A stretch of DNA of 64,000 nt from an uncultured Bacteroidota bacterium (GCA_902622595.1 CACNQM010000005.1:1-64000); one strand, 5' to 3'; numbered from the stretch's first letter, positions 23,397-34,083 are shown. The notes: generated by a model not told the origin, from the sequence alone. Numbers and translations: made by a program.

Positions 23397-25595
23397 GTGT
23401 TAATTGAAAATAAAATATTACCAAAAAGAATTTCTGATCTTTATGAAGATTTAATTGATAGTAGTTATCAAAAAATTTCTCTAAAAGAAAAAAAGGTTAT
23501 TTATCAGTCACTTGTTATCGCATATAATGGTCATGATGGGCAGACGAGAAAATCAGGTGAACCATATATCCATCATCCTATAGAAGTTGCAAAGATAGTT
23601 GCAAAAGATATTGGACTGGATTACATATCAATTGCTTCTGCTCTTCTTCATGATGTAGTTGAGGATACAGATGTTACTTTTAAAGACCTTAATGAGAGCG
23701 TTGGGAATGAAATTTCAAGAATTGTTAATGGTTTAACAAAAATTTCAACCCTAAAAAAGAATGAAGATTACTCAATTCAAGCTGAAAATTATAGAAGGAT
23801 GCTCTTAACTCTGCATAAGGATATCAGAGTTATTCTAATAAAAACAGCTGACAGGTTGCACAACATGAGAACAATTGACTTTCTATCTAAAGCTAAACAA
23901 GAGCAAATGGCATCAGAGTCACTGTATATATATGCTCCTTTAGCTCACAGGGTTGGGTTATATAACATCAAAAATGAACTTGAAGATTTGAGTCTTAGAA
24001 TACTTGAAACAAGAAAGTATAATTTGATAAAAAATAAAATTGATAAAGAATTTGTTAATCAAGAAAAATATGTTGAGTCTTTTAAAAAACTTATCAATAA
24101 TAGTCTCGACGATCAAAAAATTAAATATTCTATTATTGGAAGAAATAAATCAATATATTCTATACACAATAAGATACAAAAAAAGAATATCTCTTTCGAT
24201 GAAGTTTACGATCGATTTGCAATAAGAATAATATATAAGTCAACACCAAAAAATGAAAAATTTATTGCTTGGAAAATATACTCTATAATTACTGATCATT
24301 TTACTTCAAATCCTACAAGACTTAGAGACTGGATTACGCTTCCCAAAACAAATGGATATGAAGCTCTTCACATAACTGTTGTAGGACCAAAAAATAAATG
24401 GGTGGAAATCCAGATAAGGTCAGAAAGAATGGATGAAATTGCAGAAAAAGGTTATGCTGCACATTATGGATATAAACATAGTGAATCTAAAAAAAATGAA
24501 GTTGACCTTTGGTTAAATAAACTGCAGGAAGCTTTAACTCATGATAATGAGCATGCTATAGATTTTGTTGAAGATTTCAAATTAAATTTTTATTCAAAGG
24601 AAATATATGTTTTTACTCCAAAAGGTGATTTAAAATCACTCAAAAGTGGTTCTACTGCATTAGATTTTGCTTTTCATGTTCATACAGGTATTGGTATTAA
24701 GACTAGAGGAGCTAGAGTTAATGGAAAACTTGTACCGCTAAGTCATACATTGAAGAGTGGTGATCAAGTAGATATTATAACATCTGAGAATGTTAAGCCA
24801 AATGTTAACTGGTTAAATTTTGTTGAAACATCAAAGGCTAAATCAAAGATTAAATCCTCCATTAATGAGGAGAAGAACAGAATTTCAATGGAAGGAAAAG
24901 AGATACTTGAGAGAAAGCTTAGACAATTAAAAATAAAACTTGATGATAAGGTATCAGGCCAAATGATGAAATTTTTTAAAATTAACGCAAGTAATGATTT
25001 ATTTTATAAAATTGGAATTGGATCAATTGATAATAAAAAAATTAAAAGTTTTGCAAGTGATTATAATAGTTACATTGGCTATTTTAAGAGAAGAATTGGG
25101 TCCAATAATAAAGCTAATAAAAAATTAGATTCAACAGATTTTATAAAGTTTGATAAACTTGTATTTGGAAAAGAAAAAGAATTATTAGAATATTCAATAG
25201 CGTCATGCTGCAACCCTATTCCAGGTGATAAAGTTTTTGGCTTTATATCTGTTAAAGATGGAATTAAAGTTCATAGACAAGATTGCCCAAATTCAATTTC
25301 ACTAAGATCTAACTATGCTTACAGAATTATTTCTGCTAATTGGATAGACTCTGATAATCATGAATTTAATGCTCAAATAGAAATAAATGGGATTGATGAT
25401 ATTGGATTAATAAATAATATCACTTCATTAATTTCAAATTCAATGAATGTGAATATGAATAAAATATCTTTTGAAACGAATGATGGAACATTTTCGGGAT
25501 TTGTAAGTGTAGAAGTAAAAAATAAAGTAATTTTGAATAAATTATTAAAAAAACTTAAATCAATTGAAGGAATTGAGAAAGTATCAAGAAAATAA
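23397..25595 (+). CDS. spoT: Bifunctional (p)ppGpp synthetase/hydrolase RelA/SpoT
   Basis: 732 residues, full length. The HD hydrolase domain reads YIHHPIEVAK and ALLHDVVEDTDVT, followed by the synthetase domain (DRFAIRIIY, LPKTNGYEALH), a TGS domain (VFTPKGDLKSLKSGSTALDF), a zinc/helical region with SCCNPIPGD, and a C-terminal ACT domain (DDIGLINNITSLI). Both catalytic halves look intact, so it should make and degrade the alarmone. The start is GTG; no ATG is better placed. Fur follows after six bases. Confidence 0.96.
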   Translation: MLIENKILPKRISDLYEDLIDSSYQKISLKEKKVIYQSLVIAYNGHDGQTRKSGEPYIHHPIEVAKIVAKDIGLDYISIASALLHDVVEDTDVTFKDLNESVGNEISRIVNGLTKISTLKKNEDYSIQAENYRRMLLTLHKDIRVILIKTADRLHNMRTIDFLSKAKQEQMASESLYIYAPLAHRVGLYNIKNELEDLSLRILETRKYNLIKNKIDKEFVNQEKYVESFKKLINNSLDDQKIKYSIIGRNKSIYSIHNKIQKKNISFDEVYDRFAIRIIYKSTPKNEKFIAWKIYSIITDHFTSNPTRLRDWITLPKTNGYEALHITVVGPKNKWVEIQIRSERMDEIAEKGYAAHYGYKHSESKKNEVDLWLNKLQEALTHDNEHAIDFVEDFKLNFYSKEIYVFTPKGDLKSLKSGSTALDFAFHVHTGIGIKTRGARVNGKLVPLSHTLKSGDQVDIITSENVKPNVNWLNFVETSKAKSKIKSSINEEKNRISMEGKEILERKLRQLKIKLDDKVSGQMMKFFKINASNDLFYKIGIGSIDNKKIKSFASDYNSYIGYFKRRIGSNNKANKKLDSTDFIKFDKLVFGKEKELLEYSIASCCNPIPGDKVFGFISVKDGIKVHRQDCPNSISLRSNYAYRIISANWIDSDNHEFNAQIEINGIDDIGLINNITSLISNSMNVNMNKISFETNDGTFSGFVSVEVKNKVILNKLLKKLKSIEGIEKVSRK

Positions 25596-25601
25596 ATATA
25601 A

Positions 25602-26051
25602 ATGAGTTTAAAAAAGAAAGATGTAAATAATGAAATAATTGATGTTTTTACAAAATTTTTAAATCATCACAACCATAGAAAAACCCCAGAAAGATTTAGT
25701 ATTCTCAATGAAATTTACTCAATTGACGGACATTTTGATATAGATTCATTATATGAAAAAATGAATAAAAAAAATTACCGAGTTAGTAGAGCAACTCTTT
25801 ATAATACAATTGACCTTTTACTTCAGTCAGGGCTTGTTAGAAAGCACCAATTTGGAGATTCTTTCTCTCAATATGAAAGATGTTACTTTAATAATCAACA
25901 CGACCATATTATAATTACTGATACAGGAGAAGTTAAAGAATTTTGTGATCCAAGAATTCAATCAATAAAAAAAGATATAGAAGAAATTTTTGACCTAAAT
26001 ATTCAGGATCATTCTTTATATTTATACGCTACAACTAAGAAAAAAAAATAA
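25602..26051 (+). CDS. Fur family transcriptional regulator
   Basis: 149 residues. The winged helix region (HRKTPERFSILNEIY, VSRATLYNTIDLLLQSGLV) is followed by the dimerisation/metal domain (NQHDHIIITDTGEVKEF). The second CxxC pair common in Fur is absent. Members respond to iron, zinc, manganese or peroxide; which one applies here is not evident. In many flavobacteria a fur gene lies between spoT and purA, as here. Same operon as both. Confidence 0.92.
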   Translation: MSLKKKDVNNEIIDVFTKFLNHHNHRKTPERFSILNEIYSIDGHFDIDSLYEKMNKKNYRVSRATLYNTIDLLLQSGLVRKHQFGDSFSQYERCYFNNQHDHIIITDTGEVKEFCDPRIQSIKKDIEEIFDLNIQDHSLYLYATTKKKK

Positions 26052-26058
26052 ATAATTT

Positions 26059-27336
26059 ATGTCGTTAGATCTTTTGTTGGGCCTTCAATGGGGAGATGAA
26101 GGGAAAGGAAAAATTGTTGACGCAATTACACCAGACTATGACATAATAGCTAGATTTCAAGGGGGGCCAAATGCTGGACACACAATTGAATTTGATGGAT
26201 ATAAGCATGTTTTACATACTATTCCCTCAGGAATTTTTAATAAAGATTCAGTGAATGTTATAGGAAATGGTGTTGTAATTGATCCTGCAATTTTTTTAAA
26301 AGAAATCAATGGTTTAAAAAAATTTGATCTTGATTTACATGGAAAATTACTTATTTCTAAAAGAGCTCACATTATCCTTCCAACACATAAAATTATAGAT
26401 GCTACATCTGAAGCTTCAAAGGGAAAGAAAAAGATTGGCTCAACTCTGAAAGGCATAGGACCAACCTATATGGATAAAACTGGTCGAAATGGAATTAGAG
26501 TTGGAGATATAATTAATTCTAACTGGAAGAATAAATATCAAATTTTAAAGGAAAAACATCTTGATCTGATATCAAGTTTTAATCAAGATGTTGATTTAAG
26601 CCTTGATTTGCTTGAAAATGAATTTTTTGAAGGAATTGAATGTATTAAATCGTTTAATATAATTGAAAGTGAAAACTATTTGAATGAATCAATAAATAAT
26701 GGTAAAAAAATTTTAGCAGAAGGTGCACAGGGATCTTTATTAGACATTGATTTTGGAACATATCCATTTGTTACATCTTCCAATACTACTTCAGCAGGTG
26801 CATGTTCTGGACTAGGTGTACCTCCAAATAAAATTAAAAATATTAGAGGTATTTTTAAGGCTTATACCACTAGGGTTGGCTCAGGGCCATTTCCTACCGA
26901 ATTATTTGATTCAACCGGAGAAAAAATTAGAGAAATAGGTCACGAATATGGTGCAACTACTGGTAGAGACAGAAGATGTGGATGGTTAGACCTAGTTGCT
27001 TTAAAATATTCAATTCAAATTAACGGTGTAACTGAGTTGAATATAATGAAATCTGATGTCCTAAGTTCAATTGATAAGCTTTATGTTTGTACATCTTATA
27101 ATTTAAATGGAGAGGAAATTAATTTTTTTCCTTACGACATAAACTCAAATAAAATAATTCCTAACTATAAGGAGTTTAAAGGGTGGGATGATGATATTAC
27201 TCAAATCAAGAATGAAGATAATCTTCCTGACGAACTAATAAGCTATATAAATTATATTGAGAATTTTGTTAAGGTGCCAATTAAATTAATATCAGTTGGT
27301 CCCGATAGAAATCAAACAATTACAAGAAACAGATGA
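26059..27336 (+). CDS. purA: Adenylosuccinate synthetase
   Basis: 425 residues. Signatures: LQWGDEGKGKIVD (GTP-binding loop with catalytic Asp), GGPNAGHT (catalytic His), LKGIGPTYMDK and ATTGRDRRCGWLD. It makes adenylosuccinate from IMP and aspartate with GTP, the first committed step to AMP. The next gene starts within its stop codon (ATGA). Confidence 0.97.
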   Translation: MSLDLLLGLQWGDEGKGKIVDAITPDYDIIARFQGGPNAGHTIEFDGYKHVLHTIPSGIFNKDSVNVIGNGVVIDPAIFLKEINGLKKFDLDLHGKLLISKRAHIILPTHKIIDATSEASKGKKKIGSTLKGIGPTYMDKTGRNGIRVGDIINSNWKNKYQILKEKHLDLISSFNQDVDLSLDLLENEFFEGIECIKSFNIIESENYLNESINNGKKILAEGAQGSLLDIDFGTYPFVTSSNTTSAGACSGLGVPPNKIKNIRGIFKAYTTRVGSGPFPTELFDSTGEKIREIGHEYGATTGRDRRCGWLDLVALKYSIQINGVTELNIMKSDVLSSIDKLYVCTSYNLNGEEINFFPYDINSNKIIPNYKEFKGWDDDITQIKNEDNLPDELISYINYIENFVKVPIKLISVGPDRNQTITRNR

Positions 27337-28940
27337 AGTTTATAAATAATTTTTTTATCTTTCTATTAACCGTTAATCTGGCTAATAGTCAAGAACAAAG
27401 AATTATTGAAATAATTCAAGCTGGAAAGTCCATTAGAAATTCTACAGATTTTCCAGGTGCAAATATACTCCAGAGAGATGATAACTCAAGAGTAATTCTT
27501 TTTCATGATGGAGCAAAAATCGAATCAGACCTTTCATACTACTACTTTAATGAGAACTCATTTAAAGCAAATGGAAAGGTTAATTTTAATCAAGGAGACT
27601 CATTATCACTAACTTCTGATTTCCTTGAGTATGATGGTAAATCAAAAAAAGCTTTTGCTTATGGAAATGTTATATTATTAAGACCTGATATGAGGCTTGA
27701 AACTGATACGCTTTATCTTGACCGAATTAAAAATATTGCTTATTATAACTCAAGAGGAAAAATAATTGATAATGATAATACTCTTAGAAGTAATTCTGGA
27801 ACATATTTTATGGGTCCAAAAAAATATATATTTAAATCAAATGTAACTATTGATAATCCAGATTACAATGTAGATTCAGAAGAGTTAGAATATTATACAG
27901 AGTCTAATTACACATATTTTAATGATAAAACTTTAATTACTGGAATTGATTATTCTATATTATGTAAAAATGGCTTCTACGATACATATAGTCAGAGAGG
28001 GTTCTTCAAAGAAAATGCAGTTATAAATTATGATGGAAAAATAATCAATGGTGACAGTATTTATTTTGAAAACGAAAAATCATATGCTTCAGCTTCATTT
28101 AATGTTAAGATTAACGATACAATAAATGATTCAATAATTACTGGCCACTATGGTGAAATTTTTAAAGAAAAAGATTCAGCAATAATTACAAAGAATGCTC
28201 TAGCTGTAAACATAATAAAAAATGATTCTTTATATATCCATTCAGATACAATTACAATTACAGGACCTGATGAAAAGAAAATATTAAAAGGATACTATGA
28301 TGTTAGAATTTTGAAATCAGATGTAAGAGGTATATCCGACTCAATTCATTTTAACCAAGAAACGGGGTTAATAAAATTATTAAAACAACCTAAAAGTTCC
28401 AAGTATTTAAAGAGCCTCACTGATGAGCAAAAAAACAAGATAAATCCTATAATATGGTTTGGGGAAAATCAAATTACTGGGGATAAAATATTTTTAAAGT
28501 CTAATATGCAGACAGAAGAGCTTGACTCTCTTATTATCCGTGGAAATGTCTTTATGAGTCAAAAAGATTCTTTGGTGAATGATAGATTTAATCAAATCAA
28601 AGGTGAGAAGCTTGATGGATTATTTACTGACGGAAAGCTAGATAATGTATTTATAGTAAAGAATTCCACCCTATTATACTATATGTATTCTGATGAGGGA
28701 GAATTTATTGGAATGAATAACACTCTTGCAAGTTCGATTTTAATTAAGTTTAATGAAAATGAAATATCAGAAGTTTCTTTTTACAGAAATCCAGATGGTA
28801 ATGTTATCTCTGAAAATAAAATTATTGTAAATGAAATGAAACTTCCAGGATTTATTTGGAGAGAAAATGAAAAGCCAGAAAGCATCGATGACCTTTTTAG
28901 TGAAGCTGATAAAAAAATTAATATTGTTGAAATAGAGTAG
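27333..28940 (+). CDS. OstA-like (LptA/LptD N-terminal-like) exported protein
   Basis: 535 residues with a signal peptide (FFIFLLTVNLANSQ). The mature protein shows repeated short strands of the OstA/LptA jellyroll type (FKANGKVNFNQGDSLSL, KAFAYGNVILL, ITGHYGEIF). It lacks the large barrel of LptD. Flavobacterial genomes carry such proteins as candidate periplasmic bridge components for lipopolysaccharide transport. It overlaps purA by four bases. Confidence 0.82.
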   Translation: MKFINNFFIFLLTVNLANSQEQRIIEIIQAGKSIRNSTDFPGANILQRDDNSRVILFHDGAKIESDLSYYYFNENSFKANGKVNFNQGDSLSLTSDFLEYDGKSKKAFAYGNVILLRPDMRLETDTLYLDRIKNIAYYNSRGKIIDNDNTLRSNSGTYFMGPKKYIFKSNVTIDNPDYNVDSEELEYYTESNYTYFNDKTLITGIDYSILCKNGFYDTYSQRGFFKENAVINYDGKIINGDSIYFENEKSYASASFNVKINDTINDSIITGHYGEIFKEKDSAIITKNALAVNIIKNDSLYIHSDTITITGPDEKKILKGYYDVRILKSDVRGISDSIHFNQETGLIKLLKQPKSSKYLKSLTDEQKNKINPIIWFGENQITGDKIFLKSNMQTEELDSLIIRGNVFMSQKDSLVNDRFNQIKGEKLDGLFTDGKLDNVFIVKNSTLLYYMYSDEGEFIGMNNTLASSILIKFNENEISEVSFYRNPDGNVISENKIIVNEMKLPGFIWRENEKPESIDDLFSEADKKINIVEIE

Positions 28941-29027
28941 ACTAATATGTTAATTATTTTGTTGAAAATAATTTTTTTATAAAATAATTGAGGTTTATGT
29001 GATAGTTAACTTAGATAAAAAATATTT

Positions 29028-30383
29028 TTGAGTAATCTAAGTGATTCAATAACAAGATTTGAGGATATGTTAAAGACAAACGCTGTCTTTTATTTTGACT
29101 CTACAGAATTTATATCAATCTCACATCATTACATAGACCAGGCTAATTATTCTCTTGCAGAAAAGTCAATTAAAATGGGTCTGAATCAACACCCAAATAA
29201 TACAGATTTAATGCTTTTAAAATCTGAGCTACTCATTTTTAATTCAAACTATGAAGATGCTTACGAAATATTAAATTATCTTGAAAATATTGATCCTGAA
29301 AATCGAGAAGTATATCTCCAAAAAGCTACTATTTACTCCAAAAATAATAATAGTGAGGAAGCTATTGAAATTTTAAAAAGAGCACTTGAATTTATTGATG
29401 ATAAGTTAGATATATGGAATATGATTGCAATGGAATTTCTTTTAATTGAAGATTTTCAGTCTGCAATACCATTTTTTAAAAAATGTCTTGAATATGATCA
29501 GGAGGACTATCAATCTTTATACAACCTAATTTTTTGTTTTGAAAATTTAGGAATGATTGAAGAATCTATTAGTGAATTAAGTTCAGTTCTCGAGAAAAGA
29601 CCTTATTCAAAAATAGCATGGCATCAACTTGGTAAGATTTACAACAAACAGCATAAATTTAAAGAGAGCATATCAGCTTTTGACTTTGCTATCATATCTG
29701 ATGATCAATTTGTTTCGGCATATGTAGAAAAAGCAAAGGTTTTAGAAAAAGTTGGAAGATTAAATGAAGCTTTAGATAACTATAGGTTATCAATTGAACT
29801 TAGTGAACCTAATTCTCATATCTATTATAGAATTGCCAAGTGTTATAAAAAATTAAATAATAAAAAATTATTTCTTGATTATATTAAAAAGTCTGTAAGA
29901 GAAGAACCTGGTAATGAAAAAGCTTGGATATATTTAATTAAATATTATTTGAAAAATAAAAACTACAGGCAATCAAAATACTTAGCTTTTAAAGCACTTA
30001 ATAATAATCACAATAGCATAGGAATTCTTGAATTAATTTCCATTATATACTACAAGACTCAATGCTATAAAGATTCTATTAAATTTTATAATCAAATATT
30101 AGATTTCAAAGAAAACATTTCATGGAAGATTTGGAAAGGCTATATTAAATGTTTAATTGATGCGAAGAGATGGTCAGATCTGCTCAAAGTATCCTTAAAG
30201 GCAAAAAAGCACTTTCCAAATAAAGCATTCATTGATTTTACAATCAGTGGATGTTTACTAAAACATGGTAAACTCAATGAAGCTATTTACTTTTTCCAAA
30301 GTGGAAATAAAGTTTGTAGAATTCCTACTAAACTTATTAAATCATTTCCAGAATTCACAAAAAATAAGACATTACTTGTCTAA
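29028..30383 (+). CDS. Tetratricopeptide repeat protein
   Basis: 451 residues built almost entirely of TPR helices, about ten repeats (for example YSLAEKSIKMGLNQHPN, EEAIEILKRALEF, RLNEALDNYRLSIEL). There is no signal peptide, so it is cytoplasmic. TTG start is chosen because the repeats begin soon after and no ATG lies upstream in frame. Partners are unknown; TPR proteins act as scaffolds. It stands between the OstA-like gene and the DUF368 transporter-like gene. Confidence 0.85.
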   Translation: MSNLSDSITRFEDMLKTNAVFYFDSTEFISISHHYIDQANYSLAEKSIKMGLNQHPNNTDLMLLKSELLIFNSNYEDAYEILNYLENIDPENREVYLQKATIYSKNNNSEEAIEILKRALEFIDDKLDIWNMIAMEFLLIEDFQSAIPFFKKCLEYDQEDYQSLYNLIFCFENLGMIEESISELSSVLEKRPYSKIAWHQLGKIYNKQHKFKESISAFDFAIISDDQFVSAYVEKAKVLEKVGRLNEALDNYRLSIELSEPNSHIYYRIAKCYKKLNNKKLFLDYIKKSVREEPGNEKAWIYLIKYYLKNKNYRQSKYLAFKALNNNHNSIGILELISIIYYKTQCYKDSIKFYNQILDFKENISWKIWKGYIKCLIDAKRWSDLLKVSLKAKKHFPNKAFIDFTISGCLLKHGKLNEAIYFFQSGNKVCRIPTKLIKSFPEFTKNKTLLV

Positions 30384-30401
30384 TTTTTTTTATATTAAAA
30401 A

Positions 30402-31343
30402 ATGTTAAAAACAAACATATTTCTTTTTTTAAAAGGGGTTGCCATGGGTACTGTCAATAAAATACCCGGTGTATCAGGGGGAACAGTAGCTTTTGTGACT
30501 GGTATATACGAAGACCTTCTAAACTCAATTAAGAAGATAAATTTTACTTCTTTTAAAATATTATTTAGTCAAGGATTTAAAGCATTTTATAGAGAAATAA
30601 ATGGTAAATTTTTAACTATTGTTTTTTCTGGTGTTATTGTAAGTTTTTTCAGTGTTTCACTCATACTAGATAGGCTAATCGAAAAATATGAATTATATGT
30701 TTTTGGATTATTTTTTGGAATGATTGTAGGATCATTTTATGTAATATATTATCAATTAGAAAAAATTAATACAAAGTCATTAATTGGAGTCACCATTGGC
30801 ATAATATCTGGTTTGTCAATTAGCTTAGCAGATAGTTATAATGTTGGAACTTCAGATCTAATTATATTTTTTTCTGGAGTAATTGCAATATCTGGAATGA
30901 TATTACCAGGATTATCTGGCTCTTATTTACTGTTGTTAATGGGCAACTATACATTAATTATGGTTGATTCAGTCAATGCACTATACTTTACTCTTATTGA
31001 ATCATTATCATTTGATTTTACATTTATTAATGATCCAGAAAGATTATATTTATTGAAAGTGCTAATATTATTCACACTAGGATCTATTTTTGGTTTGGTT
31101 TTCCTTTCAAATGTTTTAAGCTTATTGCTAAAAAACTATAAAACAATTACCATCTCAATCATTGTTGGATTCATTGCTGGGTCGTTAATAGGTGTATGGC
31201 CATGGAAAAATGAAGATATAAATGGTGATTTGTCATTATTTATTCCTGATTTTTCAATTTCTCAAACTTGGATAACAATTTTTAATATTCTAATTGGTAT
31301 CTTATTTGTAGTTTTATTGGAAAGACTAGCAAATAGACATTGA
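30402..31343 (+). CDS. DUF368 polytopic membrane protein
   Basis: 313 residues with about eight membrane helices. The two family motifs are present: KIPGVSGGTVAFVTGIYE near the N-terminus and ISGMILPGLSGSYLLLLMG in the middle, an inverted pair typical of transporter-like folds. DUF368 proteins have been linked to undecaprenyl phosphate recycling (the PopT group), so a role in returning the lipid carrier across the inner membrane is plausible. aroE starts inside its 3' end. Confidence 0.88.
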   Translation: MLKTNIFLFLKGVAMGTVNKIPGVSGGTVAFVTGIYEDLLNSIKKINFTSFKILFSQGFKAFYREINGKFLTIVFSGVIVSFFSVSLILDRLIEKYELYVFGLFFGMIVGSFYVIYYQLEKINTKSLIGVTIGIISGLSISLADSYNVGTSDLIIFFSGVIAISGMILPGLSGSYLLLLMGNYTLIMVDSVNALYFTLIESLSFDFTFINDPERLYLLKVLILFTLGSIFGLVFLSNVLSLLLKNYKTITISIIVGFIAGSLIGVWPWKNEDINGDLSLFIPDFSISQTWITIFNILIGILFVVLLERLANRH

Positions 31344-32089
31344 GAGATAGAAGAAAATTTGGTTTAATAGGAAAAAACATTGAATATTCTTTTTCAAGAA
31401 AATACTTTTTAGAAAAATTCAGTTCAGATATTAACCTTACGGGATATAATTATGAAAATTTTGATATAGAATCTATCAATCTTATTAATAGCTTTATTTC
31501 AGATAAAGATTTAGGTGGTTTAAATGTAACGATCCCCTATAAAGAAGAAATTATCCCCTATTTAGATGCATTAACAGATGAAGCTAAAGAAATTGGTGCT
31601 GTAAATACAATATGTTTTGAGAATAACAAAAAAATAGGTTATAATACAGATATATTTGGCTTTACTGAATCACTAAAAGTTAATTTAATTAATAATATTA
31701 AAGCCATGATCATAATGGGGACAGGAGGAGCAGCTAAAACTATAATTCATTTTTGTAAGAAAAATAAAATTCCTTTTAATATAGTTTCAAGAAGAAAATC
31801 AAAAGATTATTTATCATACAAAGATATTGATCATAGTTTTTTTAAAGGAAATGTTTTAATTGTAAATTGTACTCCAGTAGGAACATATCCCAACATTAAC
31901 AAATGTCCAGATCTACCCTACAATTTATTAGAAAAAGAAAATATTCTATATGACTTGGTTTATAATCCATCTGAAACATTATTTATTAAAAAAGGAAAAG
32001 AAATTGGATGTAAGACTTTAAATGGATATGAAATGTTAAAATTTCAAGCTGAAATGTCGTGGAATCTTTGGACAAAATCTCTTAAATAG
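31340..32089 (+). CDS. aroE: Shikimate 5-dehydrogenase
   Basis: 249 residues, TTG start overlapping the previous gene. The substrate site reads YSFSRKYF and GGLNVTIPYKE (catalytic Lys), and the catalytic Asp lies in YNTDIFGF. The NADP-binding loop is MGTGGAAKT, with NCTPVGTYP and LVYNPSETLF behind it. It reduces 3-dehydroshikimate in aromatic amino acid synthesis. Slightly short against E. coli AroE (272). Confidence 0.95.
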   Translation: MRDRRKFGLIGKNIEYSFSRKYFLEKFSSDINLTGYNYENFDIESINLINSFISDKDLGGLNVTIPYKEEIIPYLDALTDEAKEIGAVNTICFENNKKIGYNTDIFGFTESLKVNLINNIKAMIIMGTGGAAKTIIHFCKKNKIPFNIVSRRKSKDYLSYKDIDHSFFKGNVLIVNCTPVGTYPNINKCPDLPYNLLEKENILYDLVYNPSETLFIKKGKEIGCKTLNGYEMLKFQAEMSWNLWTKSLK

Positions 32090-32143
32090 GATTGCAATTT
32101 TTTTTTTTTAATTTTAGAGTATAAATAATAGCAAACAAACTTA

Positions 32144-34081
32144 ATGAAAGACTCAGATAAAAAATCGAAAAAGTCTTCATCGGATTCTTTAGATCTAGTT
32201 AATAATACAATTCCTGAGATGCCAAAGGATAAAAGAACTAAGGCATATAAAGAATGGGTGAAAAAATATGGTGATCTGACTTCAGAACCTAATGCTATTC
32301 CTGAAATGCCTAAAGATAAAAGAACCAAGGCATATAAGGAATGGTTGAAGCAGTATGGTGATCAAAAGTTACCCTCAAAAAATCAAGACACCTCATCTAA
32401 ATCAGACAAAGATGAAACAAAGAAGGTTAGGTCTAATAAAGGGTCGCTGTCTGAAAATGTAAACTTATTTAAAGAATTAATTAATTCAAAGGAATGGTTG
32501 AATAATAGGAAGGAAATTGAGGAATTAAAGTCAGTAATTAATACTACTCTAAAAAAGAAGGATACAAATGAAATAAGTGCTACTAGATCTGTTTTTTTTA
32601 AGAATTTAAAGATATATTCTGGTAAGAAAAGAAAGTACTTTAATGATTTAAATTTAAATCAAAAAGAAAATCTCATTAAGAGACAAGGACTAATTGAAAA
32701 AATTAAAGATTTAATAGTTGTTGACGAGAACCCAAATAAACTATATTCAAAGTTTAAACTACTCAAAGAGGAGTGGCACAACACGGGACAAGTTCCAATA
32801 ACAGACAGGAATAATATATGGGAAACATACAGACACCATGTTGGGAAATTTTATGATTTTCTTCATCTGAACAGAGATCTCAGAGAACTTGACTTTAAGC
32901 ATAATTATGAGGAAAAGCTGAAAATAATTGAAAGGGCAGAACAATTAGACAAAGTTAATGATATTATTAAGGCATCTAGGGATCTTAATGATTTACACAG
33001 ACTTTGGAAAAATGAGTTAGGTCCTGTATCAAGGGAACATAGTGATGATCTGTGGTCAAGATTTCAGGCTGCATCTCAGAAAATTCATTTAAAAAGACAA
33101 AACTTTCAAAAAGAAATCTCAACCATACAGCAAGATAATTACCAAAAAAAACAAAATGTAATTATCAAGATGAAAGAATTAACTTCTAAACTACCAAAGA
33201 CTCACTCAGAATGGCAAAACAAAATAAAAGATTTTGAGAATTTAAAAGTTGAATTTCAGAGTATTAAAAATCTTCAAAGGAATAAAAATAAAAAATCATG
33301 GAATGACTTTAGGATAGCTACAAAAGAATTTAATACTGAGAAAAATAATTTTTATAAAAATCAAAAAAAAGAGCTTAAAAAAATAATTGATATAAAAAAA
33401 TCCCTCATTAATGAAATAGATTCAATTATTAAGAGCAATAAAATTTCTGAAAATTCAAATAGAGTAAAATTGATACAAGAAGAATGGAAAAAGGCTGGAT
33501 ATCTGCCAAGAAAAATATCTAACTCCCTTTGGAATGATTTTAAGCCTTTAGTTAATAAATTCTATGATATACTTAAGTCAGGAGCTATTAATCTGGACGA
33601 AAATGATCAAAAAATTTACGATGAAAAATCTAAATTTATTGAAAATCTAAAATTTTCAAAAAAGAAATTTACCATGGATGAGTTGAAGGAAGAATTTATT
33701 TTATCAATTGAAAGTTTTAATGAAATTGGTGAACTTAATTTAAATTCATCTACGATACTTAATTTACATTTACTTCGAAAAATTTCATCAATTATAAAAT
33801 CATTAGATGTTGACAAAGCTGAAAAAGATAATTTAATTTTTGATTTTGAACTTGAATTATCAAAAACTGACTCAAATGAAATCAATAAGAAAATTCAAAC
33901 TATTAAGAGAAAAATATCAGATCTTGAAGTTGAATCTAATCAATTTCAAAATAACTTAGAATTTTTCTCAAGTTCAAGTAGTGAAAATCCTTTATTTAAA
34001 AACGTTTCAACTAAAATTGAATCAATCGAAAAGAAGATTGAGTTTTGGAGAGATAAACTTAAAAAAATTGAAAAAGTCTAA
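32144..34081 (+). CDS. DUF349 repeat protein
   Basis: 645 residues, highly charged and largely helical. About four or five DUF349 units are seen, each with a Trp-rich signature (LLKEEWHNTGQVP, LWSRFQAASQ, EEWKKAGYLPRK followed by LWNDFKP). The N-terminus carries two near-identical 29-residue repeats with a PEMPKDKRTKAYKEW core. No signal peptide. The function of DUF349 in Bacteroidota is unknown; charge and coiled-coil content suggest nucleic acid or scaffold interactions. Confidence 0.88.
   Translation: MKDSDKKSKKSSSDSLDLVNNTIPEMPKDKRTKAYKEWVKKYGDLTSEPNAIPEMPKDKRTKAYKEWLKQYGDQKLPSKNQDTSSKSDKDETKKVRSNKGSLSENVNLFKELINSKEWLNNRKEIEELKSVINTTLKKKDTNEISATRSVFFKNLKIYSGKKRKYFNDLNLNQKENLIKRQGLIEKIKDLIVVDENPNKLYSKFKLLKEEWHNTGQVPITDRNNIWETYRHHVGKFYDFLHLNRDLRELDFKHNYEEKLKIIERAEQLDKVNDIIKASRDLNDLHRLWKNELGPVSREHSDDLWSRFQAASQKIHLKRQNFQKEISTIQQDNYQKKQNVIIKMKELTSKLPKTHSEWQNKIKDFENLKVEFQSIKNLQRNKNKKSWNDFRIATKEFNTEKNNFYKNQKKELKKIIDIKKSLINEIDSIIKSNKISENSNRVKLIQEEWKKAGYLPRKISNSLWNDFKPLVNKFYDILKSGAINLDENDQKIYDEKSKFIENLKFSKKKFTMDELKEEFILSIESFNEIGELNLNSSTILNLHLLRKISSIIKSLDVDKAEKDNLIFDFELELSKTDSNEINKKIQTIKRKISDLEVESNQFQNNLEFFSSSSSENPLFKNVSTKIESIEKKIEFWRDKLKKIEKV
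32210..32368 (+). repeat. Tandem 87-base coding repeat in the DUF349 gene
   Basis: Two copies offset by exactly 87 bases (first from 32210, second from 32297) encode the same IPEMPKDKRTKAYKEW core. They differ mostly at third codon positions, so the duplication is not recent or is held by selection on the protein. Confidence 0.85.
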
Positions 34082-34083
34082 TT

